Notes: generated from the sequence alone by a model not told the origin. Positions 18,731 through 28,858 are shown, counted from the first letter of the stretch. The stretch: 64,000 bases of DNA from Postechiella marina (GCF_039538365.1 NZ_BAABCA010000006.1:347328-411327), one strand, 5' to 3'. Numbers and translations are program-made.

Positions 18731-19020
18731 ATTAAAACTATTGAAATTAACATCTATTAATAATTACAAAAACTTTTAAAATAGTAAAAACTTTCGCAGC
18801 ATAAAATTCGTTAAAATTTATCACTTAGCACCTATTTTATTTAAATCTTTAAAATAAAGCCATCAGTCTTTTCTAAAATAAAGTAACTATTTACCATTAT
18901 ACAAATCTGGTAATTTAAGCTTAGAACATGGTAAATTTTAAGGTTGCTTATTCAGAGATATACAGTTGCTTTGTAAACACAAACACTTTTAAAAATCTAA
19001 CAACTAAACAATTACACAAC
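18731..19020. other. Divergent intergenic region before the polysaccharide locus
   Basis: This 290-bp AT-rich gap separates the minus-strand cytochrome from the plus-strand PUL. It contains TTTACC (18890-18895) facing GGTAATTT (18909-18916). These half-sites resemble the GGTAAATT repeats found before SusC1 and GH127. No coding sequence is convincing. An in-frame upstream ATG at 18928 exists but the following 31 residues do not look like the domain. Confidence 0.4.
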
Positions 19021-19341
19021 ATGAATTACAAGTTTAGCCATATAGGCATACCAACAACTGAAGAAAAAAACTGGGATGGATACTGCGAACCTGGAAATTT
19101 TAAATATACCGATTTTAGTAAAAATAAATATAACATCGAATGGGTTAAATTTGATAAAGGAAGCACAGCACACCCTATGGTAAAAACATTACCGCATGTA
19201 TCTTATTTTGTTGACAGTATAGAAGACGCCATTGAAGGACACGAACTGTTAGGCAACATTTTTTCTCCTGCCGAAGGTATTCGTGTGGCTTACATAAACC
19301 ACCAAAATGCTCCAGTAGAGTTTTTAGAAATTAAAGAATAA
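19021..19341 (+). CDS. Small VOC/glyoxalase-like protein
   Basis: The 106-residue protein begins MNYKFSHIGIPT, typical of a vicinal-oxygen-chelate first strand with a metal-ligand His. It also has HVSYFVDSIEDAIEG and ends VEFLEIKE, with a last-strand Glu that could be another ligand. I chose the ATG at 19021 over 18928 because the fold starts there. It lies 26 bp before the GH16 gene at the head of the PUL, so it may act on a sugar product, for example as an isomerase or epimerase. Only single-domain length and weak motifs support VOC membership; the reaction is unknown. Confidence 0.55.
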   Translation: MNYKFSHIGIPTTEEKNWDGYCEPGNFKYTDFSKNKYNIEWVKFDKGSTAHPMVKTLPHVSYFVDSIEDAIEGHELLGNIFSPAEGIRVAYINHQNAPVEFLEIKE

Positions 19342-19367
19342 TAGATTTTATCCAAAAAAAAATCCTT

Positions 19368-20411
19368 TTGAAAAACATCACAAGTAAAAAAACACTCTTT
19401 AGCTCTGCAAATAAATGGTTATTTACAAGCTTTATTATCGCATCTATACTATCATGTTCTAGTAACGATTCTGTGTATAAAATTGATAATAAAGAAGAAC
19501 AAACAGAAACTCCTGAGTTAGCAAATATTAATAATGACTACCCGCTTTCAGACCAAAAAAACTCTGGTAATTGGGTTTTAAACACCTCTATTAGTGATGA
19601 GTTTGAAGGCACTACAATAGACGAAACAAAATGGTTAATACAGGGTAAAAATGGCGAATTTCAATCTAATTTTAGAGGGCGAGCACCTTCTCAATTTTCT
19701 ACAGAAAATGTTCGCGTAGAAGATGGTAAATTAAAATTAGAAACACGTTGGGATCCTGATTATAATTTTTCGCCAACCACAGCCAACGATGGCACTAAAT
19801 ACGAAAACCTAACCACTGCAGCTGTTATAACTAAAAACGAATTTGTATATGGTTACCTTGAAGTAAAATCTAAAGCAGCCGATGCAGAGGTAACTAGCTC
19901 TTTTTGGGCAACGGGCAATAATACTGAATTCGATTTTTTCGAAATGTTTGGAGACCACAAACAAGCTTCTAAACTATGGAAAGATAACGAGTTATGGTGG
20001 TCTATACACGATTGGGCACCCGAAAAAAATGGTGGTGGCGGTGGAAAAACTACTTATACAGAACATCATGATTTAGGATTTAGGGTTGCTGATGATTTTC
20101 ATGTTTATGGCTACGAATGGAGTGCTGATGGTGTTAAAATATACATAGACGGACAATTGTTTAAAAGTATTTCTAGAACCGAAATAAACAACTACGACGA
20201 TGCTATCCATGGTGGTGGTAATGGCGCCAGCGAAAACTACGTAATAACTAAACCTATTAAACTTTGGTTTGACCAAGAAACATTCCCTTGGCATGGTGTA
20301 CCAGATAGCAAAGCCGATTTGGAAGCCAATAGCTCGTCTGACAAAAAAGATGATGGTATTGTCGATTTCGAAATTGAATACCTAAGAGTATGGCAAAAAA
20401 CAGTAAACTAA
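19368..20411 (+). CDS. GH16 endo-galactanase-type glycoside hydrolase (lipoprotein)
   Basis: This 347-residue lipoprotein (signal with SILSC lipobox) has a GH16 beta-jellyroll. The catalytic ExDxxE reads E187-F-D189-F-F-E192. Other family features are GRAPSQFSTENVRVEDGKL, GYLEVKSKA, WSADGVKIYIDG and IEYLRVWQ. GH16 enzymes with this bulged motif include agarases, porphyranases and kappa-carrageenases acting by retention. With S1 sulfatases and GH127 nearby, I infer an endo-cleaving enzyme for a sulfated red-algal galactan at the cell surface. The start is TTG: no ATG in frame precedes the signal peptide. Exact subfamily is not determinable by eye. Confidence 0.85.
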   Translation: MKNITSKKTLFSSANKWLFTSFIIASILSCSSNDSVYKIDNKEEQTETPELANINNDYPLSDQKNSGNWVLNTSISDEFEGTTIDETKWLIQGKNGEFQSNFRGRAPSQFSTENVRVEDGKLKLETRWDPDYNFSPTTANDGTKYENLTTAAVITKNEFVYGYLEVKSKAADAEVTSSFWATGNNTEFDFFEMFGDHKQASKLWKDNELWWSIHDWAPEKNGGGGGKTTYTEHHDLGFRVADDFHVYGYEWSADGVKIYIDGQLFKSISRTEINNYDDAIHGGGNGASENYVITKPIKLWFDQETFPWHGVPDSKADLEANSSSDKKDDGIVDFEIEYLRVWQKTVN

Positions 20412-20426
20412 TAACAAATAAATATT

Positions 20427-20780
20427 ATGAAAAAAATTCTTTTAACCTTTGTATTGGCTTTAGCTTTTACAGCAACTTACGGACAAAATAAATGGCAACA
20501 AAAGCTAAACAAACATTTTGTTGATGCTGCTACTAAAGAATATAATTTAACAAAAACTCAACAAAAAGAACTTGCAGATTATAGAACCGCAATGGTTTTA
20601 GCCTTTGCAGAATCTAATAAACAAGAAAACGACGGAGTAATAACTGCCGAAGAAAAAAAGGCCAAAAACAAAGAGGCTAGTAAGACTTTTAATAATGCTA
20701 TTATTAAATTAACCAATAAAACCTACCAAGAATTAAATCCCTTTTTAGCAAGAATGCGCAAAGAATTAAAAAATCTATAA
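20427..20780 (+). CDS. Small secreted helical protein, Spy/CpxP-like
   Basis: This 117-residue protein has a clear signal peptide (ALAFTATYGQ). The mature part is all helical and charged, with LTKTQQKELADYRTAM echoing the LTxxQ motif of Spy/CpxP periplasmic chaperones. It lies 15 bp after GH16 and ends before a terminator, so it is probably co-transcribed with GH16. A periplasmic chaperone or holdase for exported enzymes is possible. Function is inferred only from shape and a short motif. Confidence 0.5.
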   Translation: MKKILLTFVLALAFTATYGQNKWQQKLNKHFVDAATKEYNLTKTQQKELADYRTAMVLAFAESNKQENDGVITAEEKKAKNKEASKTFNNAIIKLTNKTYQELNPFLARMRKELKNL

Positions 20781-20813
20781 AGCCATACGCTTAGGTAAAA
20801 TTAACTCTAAAAT

Positions 20814-20856
20814 AAATTCTAACTTACTAGCTATATTATTGGTAAGTTAGAATTTT
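20814..20856 (+). terminator. Terminator after the GH16/Spy-like pair
   Basis: AAATTCTAACTTAC (20814-20827) pairs perfectly with its complement at 20842-20855 around a 14-nt loop, followed by TTGATTTTT. This ends the first PUL transcript 34 bp after the Spy-like gene. Confidence 0.7.
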
Positions 20857-20904
20857 GATTTTTAATATATTTCTTTTTATTTCTCAAAAAACACGAAATA
20901 AACC

Positions 20905-22392
20905 ATGAGCTCATCACATAAATTAATTGCTTTAGTTTGTATTTTCATTACCATGTTTGGTTGTAATTCTACAAAAACAAATACAAATAAAACCCAACAA
21001 ACCTCTACACCAATTACCCCACCTAGACCAAATATTTTAATAATTTTATGCGATGATTTAGGTTACTCAGACGTGGGATTTAATGGCTCCAAAGATATTA
21101 AAACACCAACATTAGATGCTTTAGCTAAAGCGGGTACTATATTTACATCTGCCTATGTTGCTCACCCATTTTGCGGACCAAGTAGAGCTAGCTTAATGAC
21201 GGGAAGATACGCACACAAAATAGGCGCACAATTTAACCTACCTCCAAACGCTGCAGATGCCAAGGGGAAAGGTGTAGACACCAACGAAACCTACATTAGT
21301 AAAGTATTACAAAATGCAGGATATTTTACAGGAATTATGGGAAAATGGCATTTAGGAGACGACGAGCAATACCACCCAAACAATCGAGGTTTTAACGACT
21401 TTTATGGCTTCTTAGGTGGAGGACACAGTTATTTTCCCGAAAAATATAGAGCCGATTATATAAAACAAAAAGAAAATGGCAAAAAAAATATTTGGAGCTA
21501 CCTCCATCCTCTAGAACACAATGGTAAACAAGTACATGAAACCGCATATATTACAGACGCTTTATCTAGAGAAGCATCTCGATTTATTATAGACGCATCA
21601 AAAAAAGAAGACCCTTTTTTCTTGTATCTTTCCTATAATGCGCCACATACACCGCTAGAAGCTAAAGAAGAAGACCTCAAACTTTTTAAAGATATAAAAG
21701 ATAAAAAACGATCTACTTATGCTGCTATGGTGTATGCTGTAGATAGAGGTGTTAAAACTATTATTGAAGATTTAAAAACCACAGGGCAATACGAAAACAC
21801 TCTTATTGTTTTCTTTAGCGACAATGGAGGCAAAACAACTGCAGGTGCCTCGAACTTCCCTTTAAAAGAAGGCAAAGGAAGCACTTACGAAGGCGGATAT
21901 CGTGTTCCTATGTTTTTCCATTGGCCAAAAGTAGTGCCCGCTGCCCAAAAAACAAACACACCCATATCTGCTTTAGATTTGTACCCAACCTTTGCCAGTC
22001 TTGCAGGTGCAAAAATACCTAAAGAAAAAATACTAGATGGCAAGAACATTTGGAATAACCTTTTAACTGGCAAGAACTCTTATAAAAATGAAAACATTTA
22101 TGTTTTAAGACATAAAAAAGGTTACAGCGATGTTGGTGTAAGACAAAACGAATGGAAAGCTTTAAAAATTCATAATCAAAAATGGAAGCTATTCAACATA
22201 GAAAAAGATATTAAAGAAGCCAATGATTTAAGTAAAACTCACCCAGAAATTCTTCAAAAAATAGTTACAGAAGCAAAAAACTGGAGCAAATCTAACATAC
22301 AACCGCAATGGTTTCACTCTAAAAAAGAAGAAACCCAATGGCAACTCGATAATATGCCTCAATTCAATAAAACATTCAGATTAAATAATTAA
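20905..22392 (+). CDS. Type I (S1) sulfatase, exported
   Basis: This 495-residue lipoprotein (FGCNS lipobox near residue 20) is a formylglycine-dependent sulfatase. The maturation motif is CGPSRASLMTGR with Cys90 as the residue converted to formylglycine. Metal-site motifs are ILCDDLGYSDVG near the N-terminus and FFSDNGG near residue 306; GKWHLGD is also present. It removes sulfate esters from the algal glycan, in the periplasm or at the surface. It is followed 26 bp later by the GH2 gene. The S1 subfamily, and so the sulfate position attacked, cannot be told by eye. Confidence 0.92.
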   Translation: MSSSHKLIALVCIFITMFGCNSTKTNTNKTQQTSTPITPPRPNILIILCDDLGYSDVGFNGSKDIKTPTLDALAKAGTIFTSAYVAHPFCGPSRASLMTGRYAHKIGAQFNLPPNAADAKGKGVDTNETYISKVLQNAGYFTGIMGKWHLGDDEQYHPNNRGFNDFYGFLGGGHSYFPEKYRADYIKQKENGKKNIWSYLHPLEHNGKQVHETAYITDALSREASRFIIDASKKEDPFFLYLSYNAPHTPLEAKEEDLKLFKDIKDKKRSTYAAMVYAVDRGVKTIIEDLKTTGQYENTLIVFFSDNGGKTTAGASNFPLKEGKGSTYEGGYRVPMFFHWPKVVPAAQKTNTPISALDLYPTFASLAGAKIPKEKILDGKNIWNNLLTGKNSYKNENIYVLRHKKGYSDVGVRQNEWKALKIHNQKWKLFNIEKDIKEANDLSKTHPEILQKIVTEAKNWSKSNIQPQWFHSKKEETQWQLDNMPQFNKTFRLNN

Positions 22393-22418
22393 ATTTCGAC
22401 ATAAAAAAACAAACTTTC

Positions 22419-25400
22419 ATGACACAACTAAACAAACTATGCTTAGCACTTTTTATTCTATGTGGAATGCCGCTTGCATTTGCCCAAAACGATTGGGAAA
22501 ACGAACTTATGTTCGAGCAAAACAAACTACGATCTCGTGTACCTAGTTACTCTTATCTAAACCATCAAGATGCTTTAAAAGGAGATAGAAATACCTCTAG
22601 AATACAGTCTTTAAACGGAACTTGGAAATTTAAATATGTTGAAAAATCTAGCGACAGACCGCAAGATTTTATTGCTAAAGATTTTAAAGGTACAAATTGG
22701 AGCGATATACCAGTACCGTCTAATTGGGAACTAGAAGGCTACGGGCAACCTATTTATAGTAATATTATTTACCCATTTACACCTGATATTGAAAATGGTG
22801 GCACTAGAAATTTTAACTACATGGGGCCACACCCACCTCAATTTCCATACATAGAAAAATATAGAGACAACCCCGTTGGAAGTTACTTTAGAGATTTTAC
22901 CGTTCCAAAAGATTGGAGCAACCAATCTGTTATTTTACACTTTGGAGGTGTATCTTCTGCTTTTTATGTCTGGATTAATGGTAAAAAAGTAGGTTACAGT
23001 CAAGGTAGCAGATTAGCAGCAGAATTTGACATTACTAACTTTTTAACTGAAGGAAAAAATAGAATTGCTGTACAAGCTTTTAGATGGAGTGACGGAAGCT
23101 ATTTAGAAGACCAAGACATGTGGCGACTAAGCGGAATACATAGAGATGTTATGCTTATGGCGCAACCAAAAATTGCGTTAAACGACTTTTTTGTACGAAC
23201 AAAATTTGATACTAAATTGGAAGATGCCAAGCTAGAAATTCGGCCTTACATTTGGATGAAGGGAGACGAAGAAAAGCTTAAAGATTGGAAAATAAATGCC
23301 GAATTATACGATGCCAATAACAATAAAGTTTTAAAAACACCAATGTCTTGTAGTATTGAAGCTATACATTTTGAACGATGGCCACAACGAGACATTACAA
23401 AATTTGCATTTTTAGAAGCTCATATTAAACATCCTAAAAAATGGTCGGTAGAACACCCATACTTATACACACTGGTTTTTGATGTTACAGATCCAAATGG
23501 AAATATAGTAGAATCTAGAAGCCAAAAAGTAGGCTTTAGGCAAGTAGCTTTTAGCAAAGACAACGAATTACTTGTTAATGGTAAACCCGTAAAAATAATG
23601 GGAGTTAATCGTCACGACCACCATCCTATTAGAGGTAAAGCTTTAACAAGACAAGACTTGGAAGACGACGTTAAATTGTTAAAAAAATTCAACTTTAATG
23701 CTGTACGCACTTCACACTACCCTAACGATCCTTACTTTTACGATTTATGTAATAAATACGGTCTTTACGTTATGGACGAAGCCAATATAGAAACGCATCA
23801 TTTAGGCAGTTACGCTCCCCAACAACCCAGTTTAGCTATTCCCATTTTAAGCAGAATTATGCGCATGGTAGACCGAGATAAAAACAACCCAAGCATAATC
23901 TCTTGGTCTATGGGTAACGAAGCTGGATCTGGCCCTGCTTTTGCTGCTGCTGCAGGTTGGATTAAAGATTACGACCCGTCGCGTTTTATACATTACGAAG
24001 GTGCTCAAGGCGACCCAACTCATCCAGATTATAAAGAAGGAGACGAAGGTCAGAAATTATTTAGAGGCCCTGCTCACGCTAATCCAGACGACCCTAATTA
24101 CGTAGATGTTTTAAGCAGAATGTATCCTGAGATTTATCAGTTAGAAAGCATGGCAAAAAGCAAACATATAAACAGACCTATTATTATGTGCGAGTACGCA
24201 CACGCCATGGGTAACTCTATTGGTGGCTTAGGCGAATATTGGGATTTAATTCATGCTAACAAGAACCTTATTGGTGGTTTTATTTGGGATATGATAGATC
24301 AAGGTTTAGAAACTAAAAATGATAAAGGCGAAATGTTTTATGCCTATGGAGGCGATTTTAAAGACATCCCTAACGATAAAAACTTTTGTATAAACGGTGT
24401 TTTCTCTCCCGACAAAAAACCAAACCCACATGCTTGGGAGTGTAAATATATATTTCAACCGTTTAACTTTAAAGATAGTGATATTAAAAACGGAAAAATT
24501 TCTGCAATCAATCATTTAAACTTTACAAACTTAAACAAGTATGAAGTTAAATGGACAGTGAAAGAAAACGGAAAAACACTACAATCTGGAACCATATTAA
24601 ATCCAGATGTAAACGCAAGCTCTACCGCCATATTAAACATACCTTTTAAGAAAATAAAATTTAAAGAAGATGCAGAATATTGGTTAAATATAACGGTACA
24701 CGAAAAAACAGATCGTTTTTGGGCTTCAAAAGGTTTTGAAATTGCTCACGACCAAATTCTTATTCAAAAAAAATCGAAAAACAACATATATACTTCAAAA
24801 TCTAAATCTATAGTTTCTACTGACGAAAAAGAAGGAGAAATTGTGGTTAGAGGCAAAACATTTACAGCTAAGATTTCAAAAAACAATGGCGAACTAATTT
24901 CTTTTATTTCAAACGGAAAAGAGCAACTTGCTTCGCCTTTAAAACCAAACTTTTATCGTCCACCAGTAGATAACGATATTAGAGGTGCAAGCAGTAAGCT
25001 GTTTAGAAAATCTCAAAAATATTGGAAAGGTATGGTTGATAAACTTAAAACCAATAGTGTAAAGGTTGAAGATACAGAACATGGAAGTAAAAAGATTATT
25101 GTTAACCGTTCGTTTAACAAAGACCTAACCTTAAACATTACTTATACCTTTTTAAATAACGGACGTATTACTGTAAATATGACTATGGATGCCAAAGCAT
25201 CCTTACCTAGCTTAGTAAGATATGGTATGACTTTAGGAGTACCAGACAGTTACAAAAGTGCTTCTTTTTACGGAAAAGGACCTTGGGAAAATTATATTGA
25301 TAGAAAAAGAGGAACCATAGTTGATGTTTTCAATTTTAAAACAGACAATTTGTTTTATAATTACATTTTTCCGCAAGAAAATGGAAATAGATCGGATGCT

Positions 25401-25664
25401 AGGTGGCTACAATTAACAAACAAAAATAAACAAGAATTAAAAGTAACAGGCGCACCAGAATTTGGGTTTTCTATATGGCCATATTCTGCTAAAAATATAG
25501 AAGAAGCCAAACACCCTTTTGATTTAAAGAAACAAGGTTTTTACACCTTAAATCTTGACCTTGTACAAATGAGTGTTGGCGGAACACTATCTGAAACCTT
25601 ACCTCAATTTATAATAAAATCGGGCACATACAATTTTGAGTTTGTTTTAGAAACAGGCAAATAA
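22419..25664 (+). CDS. GH2 beta-galactosidase (LacZ-type)
   Basis: This 1081-residue exported enzyme (signal MPLAFAQ) has the five-domain LacZ layout: jelly-roll sugar-binding domain (50-230), immunoglobulin domain, TIM barrel (about 360-660), second immunoglobulin domain and C-terminal beta-sandwich. The acid/base is Glu501 in SMGNEAGSG and the nucleophile Glu592 in MCEYAHAMGN. It would release beta-linked galactose from oligosaccharides made by GH16 and the sulfatases. The length fits LacZ (about 1020) plus a signal peptide. A strong terminator follows. Confidence 0.93.
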   Translation: MTQLNKLCLALFILCGMPLAFAQNDWENELMFEQNKLRSRVPSYSYLNHQDALKGDRNTSRIQSLNGTWKFKYVEKSSDRPQDFIAKDFKGTNWSDIPVPSNWELEGYGQPIYSNIIYPFTPDIENGGTRNFNYMGPHPPQFPYIEKYRDNPVGSYFRDFTVPKDWSNQSVILHFGGVSSAFYVWINGKKVGYSQGSRLAAEFDITNFLTEGKNRIAVQAFRWSDGSYLEDQDMWRLSGIHRDVMLMAQPKIALNDFFVRTKFDTKLEDAKLEIRPYIWMKGDEEKLKDWKINAELYDANNNKVLKTPMSCSIEAIHFERWPQRDITKFAFLEAHIKHPKKWSVEHPYLYTLVFDVTDPNGNIVESRSQKVGFRQVAFSKDNELLVNGKPVKIMGVNRHDHHPIRGKALTRQDLEDDVKLLKKFNFNAVRTSHYPNDPYFYDLCNKYGLYVMDEANIETHHLGSYAPQQPSLAIPILSRIMRMVDRDKNNPSIISWSMGNEAGSGPAFAAAAGWIKDYDPSRFIHYEGAQGDPTHPDYKEGDEGQKLFRGPAHANPDDPNYVDVLSRMYPEIYQLESMAKSKHINRPIIMCEYAHAMGNSIGGLGEYWDLIHANKNLIGGFIWDMIDQGLETKNDKGEMFYAYGGDFKDIPNDKNFCINGVFSPDKKPNPHAWECKYIFQPFNFKDSDIKNGKISAINHLNFTNLNKYEVKWTVKENGKTLQSGTILNPDVNASSTAILNIPFKKIKFKEDAEYWLNITVHEKTDRFWASKGFEIAHDQILIQKKSKNNIYTSKSKSIVSTDEKEGEIVVRGKTFTAKISKNNGELISFISNGKEQLASPLKPNFYRPPVDNDIRGASSKLFRKSQKYWKGMVDKLKTNSVKVEDTEHGSKKIIVNRSFNKDLTLNITYTFLNNGRITVNMTMDAKASLPSLVRYGMTLGVPDSYKSASFYGKGPWENYIDRKRGTIVDVFNFKTDNLFYNYIFPQENGNRSDARWLQLTNKNKQELKVTGAPEFGFSIWPYSAKNIEEAKHPFDLKKQGFYTLNLDLVQMSVGGTLSETLPQFIIKSGTYNFEFVLETGK

Positions 25665-25686
25665 AAACAAAAAAAAACTAAACATT

Positions 25687-25718
25687 AAAAAGGCCTGTCT
25701 ATAAAGACGGGCCTTTTT
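25687..25718 (+). terminator. Terminator after GH2
   Basis: AAAAAGGCC/GGCCTTTTT with inner TGTCT/AGACG form a GC-rich hairpin, followed by TTTTTATTTC. It ends the sulfatase-GH2 transcript. The remaining 200 bp to the regulator at 25918 is AT-rich, with nothing else recognised. Confidence 0.85.
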
Positions 25719-25917
25719 ATTTCTTAAATATTTATTAGTATTTTGCTGTTAACCCCTTACAACAAACTTAAATCGACTTAAAATTCACCACAAAAACCTA
25801 AATTAAAACTAAACAAAGCATAATTTAAACAAAAAGAGTTCTAAAGAATACATACAGTATTGTACCTTGAATTCACTTTAAAAACCAACTAACCACAAAA
25901 AATCACATTAGCAATAC

Positions 25918-27561
25918 ATGATTAAATTAAATAAACATATACCAAAACGAAACTTAACACCACTTTTAATGTTAAGTTGCATGTTTTTGTTTTTAAGTGT
26001 TTATGCTAAAACAAAATTTAAACTAGAAACCTTAAATTATTTTCAGAAAAAAGACTCTATTAATATTAACTACCCTAACTCTTCGCTTAATACTTTACAT
26101 TTATTATACGAAGCTTCAATAAAAAATGCAGACACTATTCAAGCCATAAATAGTTTAAGAGAACTATCTGCCATGTACAGTCATCAAGGAAATCATAAAA
26201 AATCGTACGACTATTTATGGGAAGCCTTATTACTTGCCGATAATACCAATTACAAACAGGCACAATCTTTAATATATAAAGATATTGGAAGACACTACAG
26301 CTACTATAACAGGCGCGATAAGGCATTAAAATTTCTATCTACTTCTTTAAATTTAAAAAAAGATCTAGTAAAAAAAGGAGAGTTAGACAAAGGCTTACTT
26401 ACCACAAGTTATGTTGCTTTTACTTCTACCTATAGAGAATTAAAGGAGTGGGAACTTAATAGAAAATATATTGATAGCAGTAAACAATTTATAACCAATG
26501 CAACTACAGCACAAACTAAACATTATATCCAATTTGAAGACGCTGTTGCTACCAATATTTCTGGTAACCACAAAGCAGCATTAATTAAGTATAATAAAAT
26601 AATTCCGTGGTTTATAGAAAATAACCCTTCATATTTAGTTTTACTATACAATTATATTGGCGACACATATAACGATTTAGGTAATTTTAAAGAAAGCGAA
26701 AGCTATTATAAAAAGGCTTTAAAAACATCTGCTTCTCTAAATGCACACATAGACTTTACACCTTTAATACATGAACGCCTATCTAAATTATATTACTCTA
26801 GAGGCGATTATAAAAGCGCTTTTAAAAACCTAAAAAAAGGTAAAGCATTGGACGCTGTGTTTTTTGATAGTAGAAGCGAAATTAATAGTCCACTATTAGA
26901 AATTCAAGATGCCTTTTTAAAAGAGAAAAAAAGTCAATCTGAACAAGCACAACAACTAAGGTTAAAACAATTAGAACAGGATGAAAACGTTTTGTTTTTG
27001 CAAAAAACCATTTTATCTGCATTTATTATCATCCTCATTCTTTTCGGGCTTATATATTTAAGTTTTGTAAGATCGAAACATCGTGCAGAAAAAGAAGTTA
27101 TTAAAAGAAAACGAGAACTCGAAACCCAAAAAAACAAGGAAATTATAGAATTAAAAAATAAAGAATTAGCCACTTCTGTTCTAAAATTAATAGAAAAAGA
27201 TGCCTTTATAGAAACTTTAAAAAATAAACTATCCAAAGGTACTGGACATATAGACAGACAAGAAGCTAAGCAAATAATTCTTTCTATATCTAATAATAGC
27301 ACCGATAATTGGAACGAGTTTGAAGCTCGGTTTGTAGCAATAAACAAAAGCTTTTATAATCGTTTACAAACCGAATTTCCTAAACTTACATTAAACGACC
27401 AGCGCCTTTGCGCTTTAGTTAAACTTAATTTTTCGAGTAAAGATATTGCTCGTTTACTAAACATGTCTACAGATAGTGTGCATACCACGAGAAGCCGCTT
27501 ACGTAAAAAACTAGAGCTCGATAGAAACATAAATTTAAAACAATTTATAGCAAACATTTAA
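25918..27561 (+). CDS. Membrane-bound TPR regulator with LuxR-type helix-turn-helix
   Basis: This 547-residue protein has an N-terminal signal or anchor (LTPLLMLSCMFLFLSVYA), periplasmic TPR repeats (about 55-320) and a coiled coil. A transmembrane helix lies near 362-385, followed by a cytoplasmic coiled coil. The C-terminal HTH (about 490-547) contains LNDQRLCALVKLNFSSKDIARLLNM. This architecture is common in Bacteroidetes for one-component regulators. With its position before SusC1, it likely responds to something in the envelope and controls the PUL. The AraC gene follows after 46 bp, so they may be co-transcribed. Confidence 0.82.
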   Translation: MIKLNKHIPKRNLTPLLMLSCMFLFLSVYAKTKFKLETLNYFQKKDSININYPNSSLNTLHLLYEASIKNADTIQAINSLRELSAMYSHQGNHKKSYDYLWEALLLADNTNYKQAQSLIYKDIGRHYSYYNRRDKALKFLSTSLNLKKDLVKKGELDKGLLTTSYVAFTSTYRELKEWELNRKYIDSSKQFITNATTAQTKHYIQFEDAVATNISGNHKAALIKYNKIIPWFIENNPSYLVLLYNYIGDTYNDLGNFKESESYYKKALKTSASLNAHIDFTPLIHERLSKLYYSRGDYKSAFKNLKKGKALDAVFFDSRSEINSPLLEIQDAFLKEKKSQSEQAQQLRLKQLEQDENVLFLQKTILSAFIIILILFGLIYLSFVRSKHRAEKEVIKRKRELETQKNKEIIELKNKELATSVLKLIEKDAFIETLKNKLSKGTGHIDRQEAKQIILSISNNSTDNWNEFEARFVAINKSFYNRLQTEFPKLTLNDQRLCALVKLNFSSKDIARLLNMSTDSVHTTRSRLRKKLELDRNINLKQFIANI

Positions 27562-27607
27562 TAGGCTTACCACCTAACTAGAATTCAACTAAATTAAAAA
27601 CAAAGTC

Positions 27608-28465
27608 ATGAAATTAATCTTAAAAAACCTAGACAACAGTATTCATAATAGAATGCATGTTATAAAAAAAGATGTTCCTTGCCTTGATAGTTCTTGGCAT
27701 TACCATGCACAATACGAACTTATTTACATTACAAAAAGCACCGGAATTAGGTTTGTTGGAGATAGTGTTTCGCATTTTGAACCTGGAGATCTTGTTTTGG
27801 TTGGGCCTAACTTACCGCACTTATGGAGAAACGACTCTTCTTACTATAAAGAAAAAGAATCTAGTAATGTGCTTACTTTTGTTACTAAATTCGACAAAAA
27901 CTTTCTGGGCGAAGACACCTTTAAAATCCCAGTTTTTCATGAAATAAACAAGCTATTAGACGCTTCTAAATACGGAGTATCTTTTAGTAAAGAAGTTTCA
28001 AGCTCTCTACATAATGAGTTAATAAGAATGGCTAATGTTACACCAACAGAACAGCGTATTAAATTTTTAAACATTCTGCATCGCCTATCGCTTACCACTA
28101 ATAAAACACTATTATCGTCTTCTGACATGAGACAAATTACAATAGAAAACAACCAAAGAATTGACGATGTTTTAAAGTTTATTTCTGATAATTACACCAG
28201 TTATATTACACTAAACGATGTTGCTGAAGTAGCCTGCATGACCACAAACTCTTTTTGCAGATTTTTTAAGCGCATGACAAACAAATCGTTTACAGAATTT
28301 TTAAACGAAGTACGTATAAGAAATGCCTCTCGACTACTTATACAAGACAACTTAACCATATCTGAAGTTTGCTATAGTGTTGGATTTAACACGCCTACCA
28401 ACTTTAACAAGCGTTTTAAACAAATTATGGGATGCACGCCAAAAAGTTTTCGCGAAGCCATATAA
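27608..28465 (+). CDS. AraC-family transcriptional regulator with cupin sensor domain
   Basis: This 285-residue protein has an N-terminal cupin-like ligand domain (about 1-130), with WHYHAQYELIYI and FEPGDLVLVGPNLPHLW. A C-terminal double HTH (about 185-285) ends in the AraC signature ISEVCYSVGFNTPTNFNKRFKQIMGCTPKSFR. It presumably binds a sugar and activates PUL promoters. AraC proteins bind direct repeats about 21 bp apart, and exactly such repeats (GGTAAAWT) occur 187 bp downstream of this gene before SusC1 and again before GH127. The link between regulator and repeats is inference. Confidence 0.9.
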   Translation: MKLILKNLDNSIHNRMHVIKKDVPCLDSSWHYHAQYELIYITKSTGIRFVGDSVSHFEPGDLVLVGPNLPHLWRNDSSYYKEKESSNVLTFVTKFDKNFLGEDTFKIPVFHEINKLLDASKYGVSFSKEVSSSLHNELIRMANVTPTEQRIKFLNILHRLSLTTNKTLLSSSDMRQITIENNQRIDDVLKFISDNYTSYITLNDVAEVACMTTNSFCRFFKRMTNKSFTEFLNEVRIRNASRLLIQDNLTISEVCYSVGFNTPTNFNKRFKQIMGCTPKSFREAI

Positions 28466-28651
28466 AATACACCACGCTTAAAAAAAATTAAAGATAGAAC
28501 TCTTTAAAATTTACAGCTTACCCCAATAGAACACAATGTAATAACTAAACGGTTAATTGTAAAAGTAAAAACTAGTTTTCTTCACGTAAATTGGAGCACA
28601 AAACTCGTACCCTAAACTTACCTCTAATTTTAAATAATATGTTAACATAGG

Positions 28652-28680
28652 GGTAAAATAATGTTACCCAAAGGTAAATT
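28652..28680 (+). promoter_or_regulatory. Direct repeat GGTAAAWT, 21-bp spacing (candidate AraC site)
   Basis: GGTAAAAT at 28652-28659 and GGTAAATT at 28673-28680 have start-to-start spacing of 21 bp, two helical turns. The same pair with the same spacing occurs at 38425-38453. The site lies 285 bp before SusC1. Confidence 0.5.
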
Positions 28681-28858
28681 TCACAAATACAAGCATACTT
28701 TATTATCATTTCTTTGCATATAGCGAGTATTTTTTAAATAATTCCTAAAAGACACAACTAACTTTTACTAAAGTTAAAATCTATTAAAACTTAAATAAAT
28801 AACAACTAAACAAATCTATGACATAAAAACTCTCGAATGAACTAAAGAAAAAACAAAA

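Noticed and set aside
26934..27347. 137-codon minus-strand open frame with many Ser/Phe/Cys
   Set aside because: Antisense of the coiled-coil part of the TPR regulator; composition is the mirror of Lys/Glu-rich codons.
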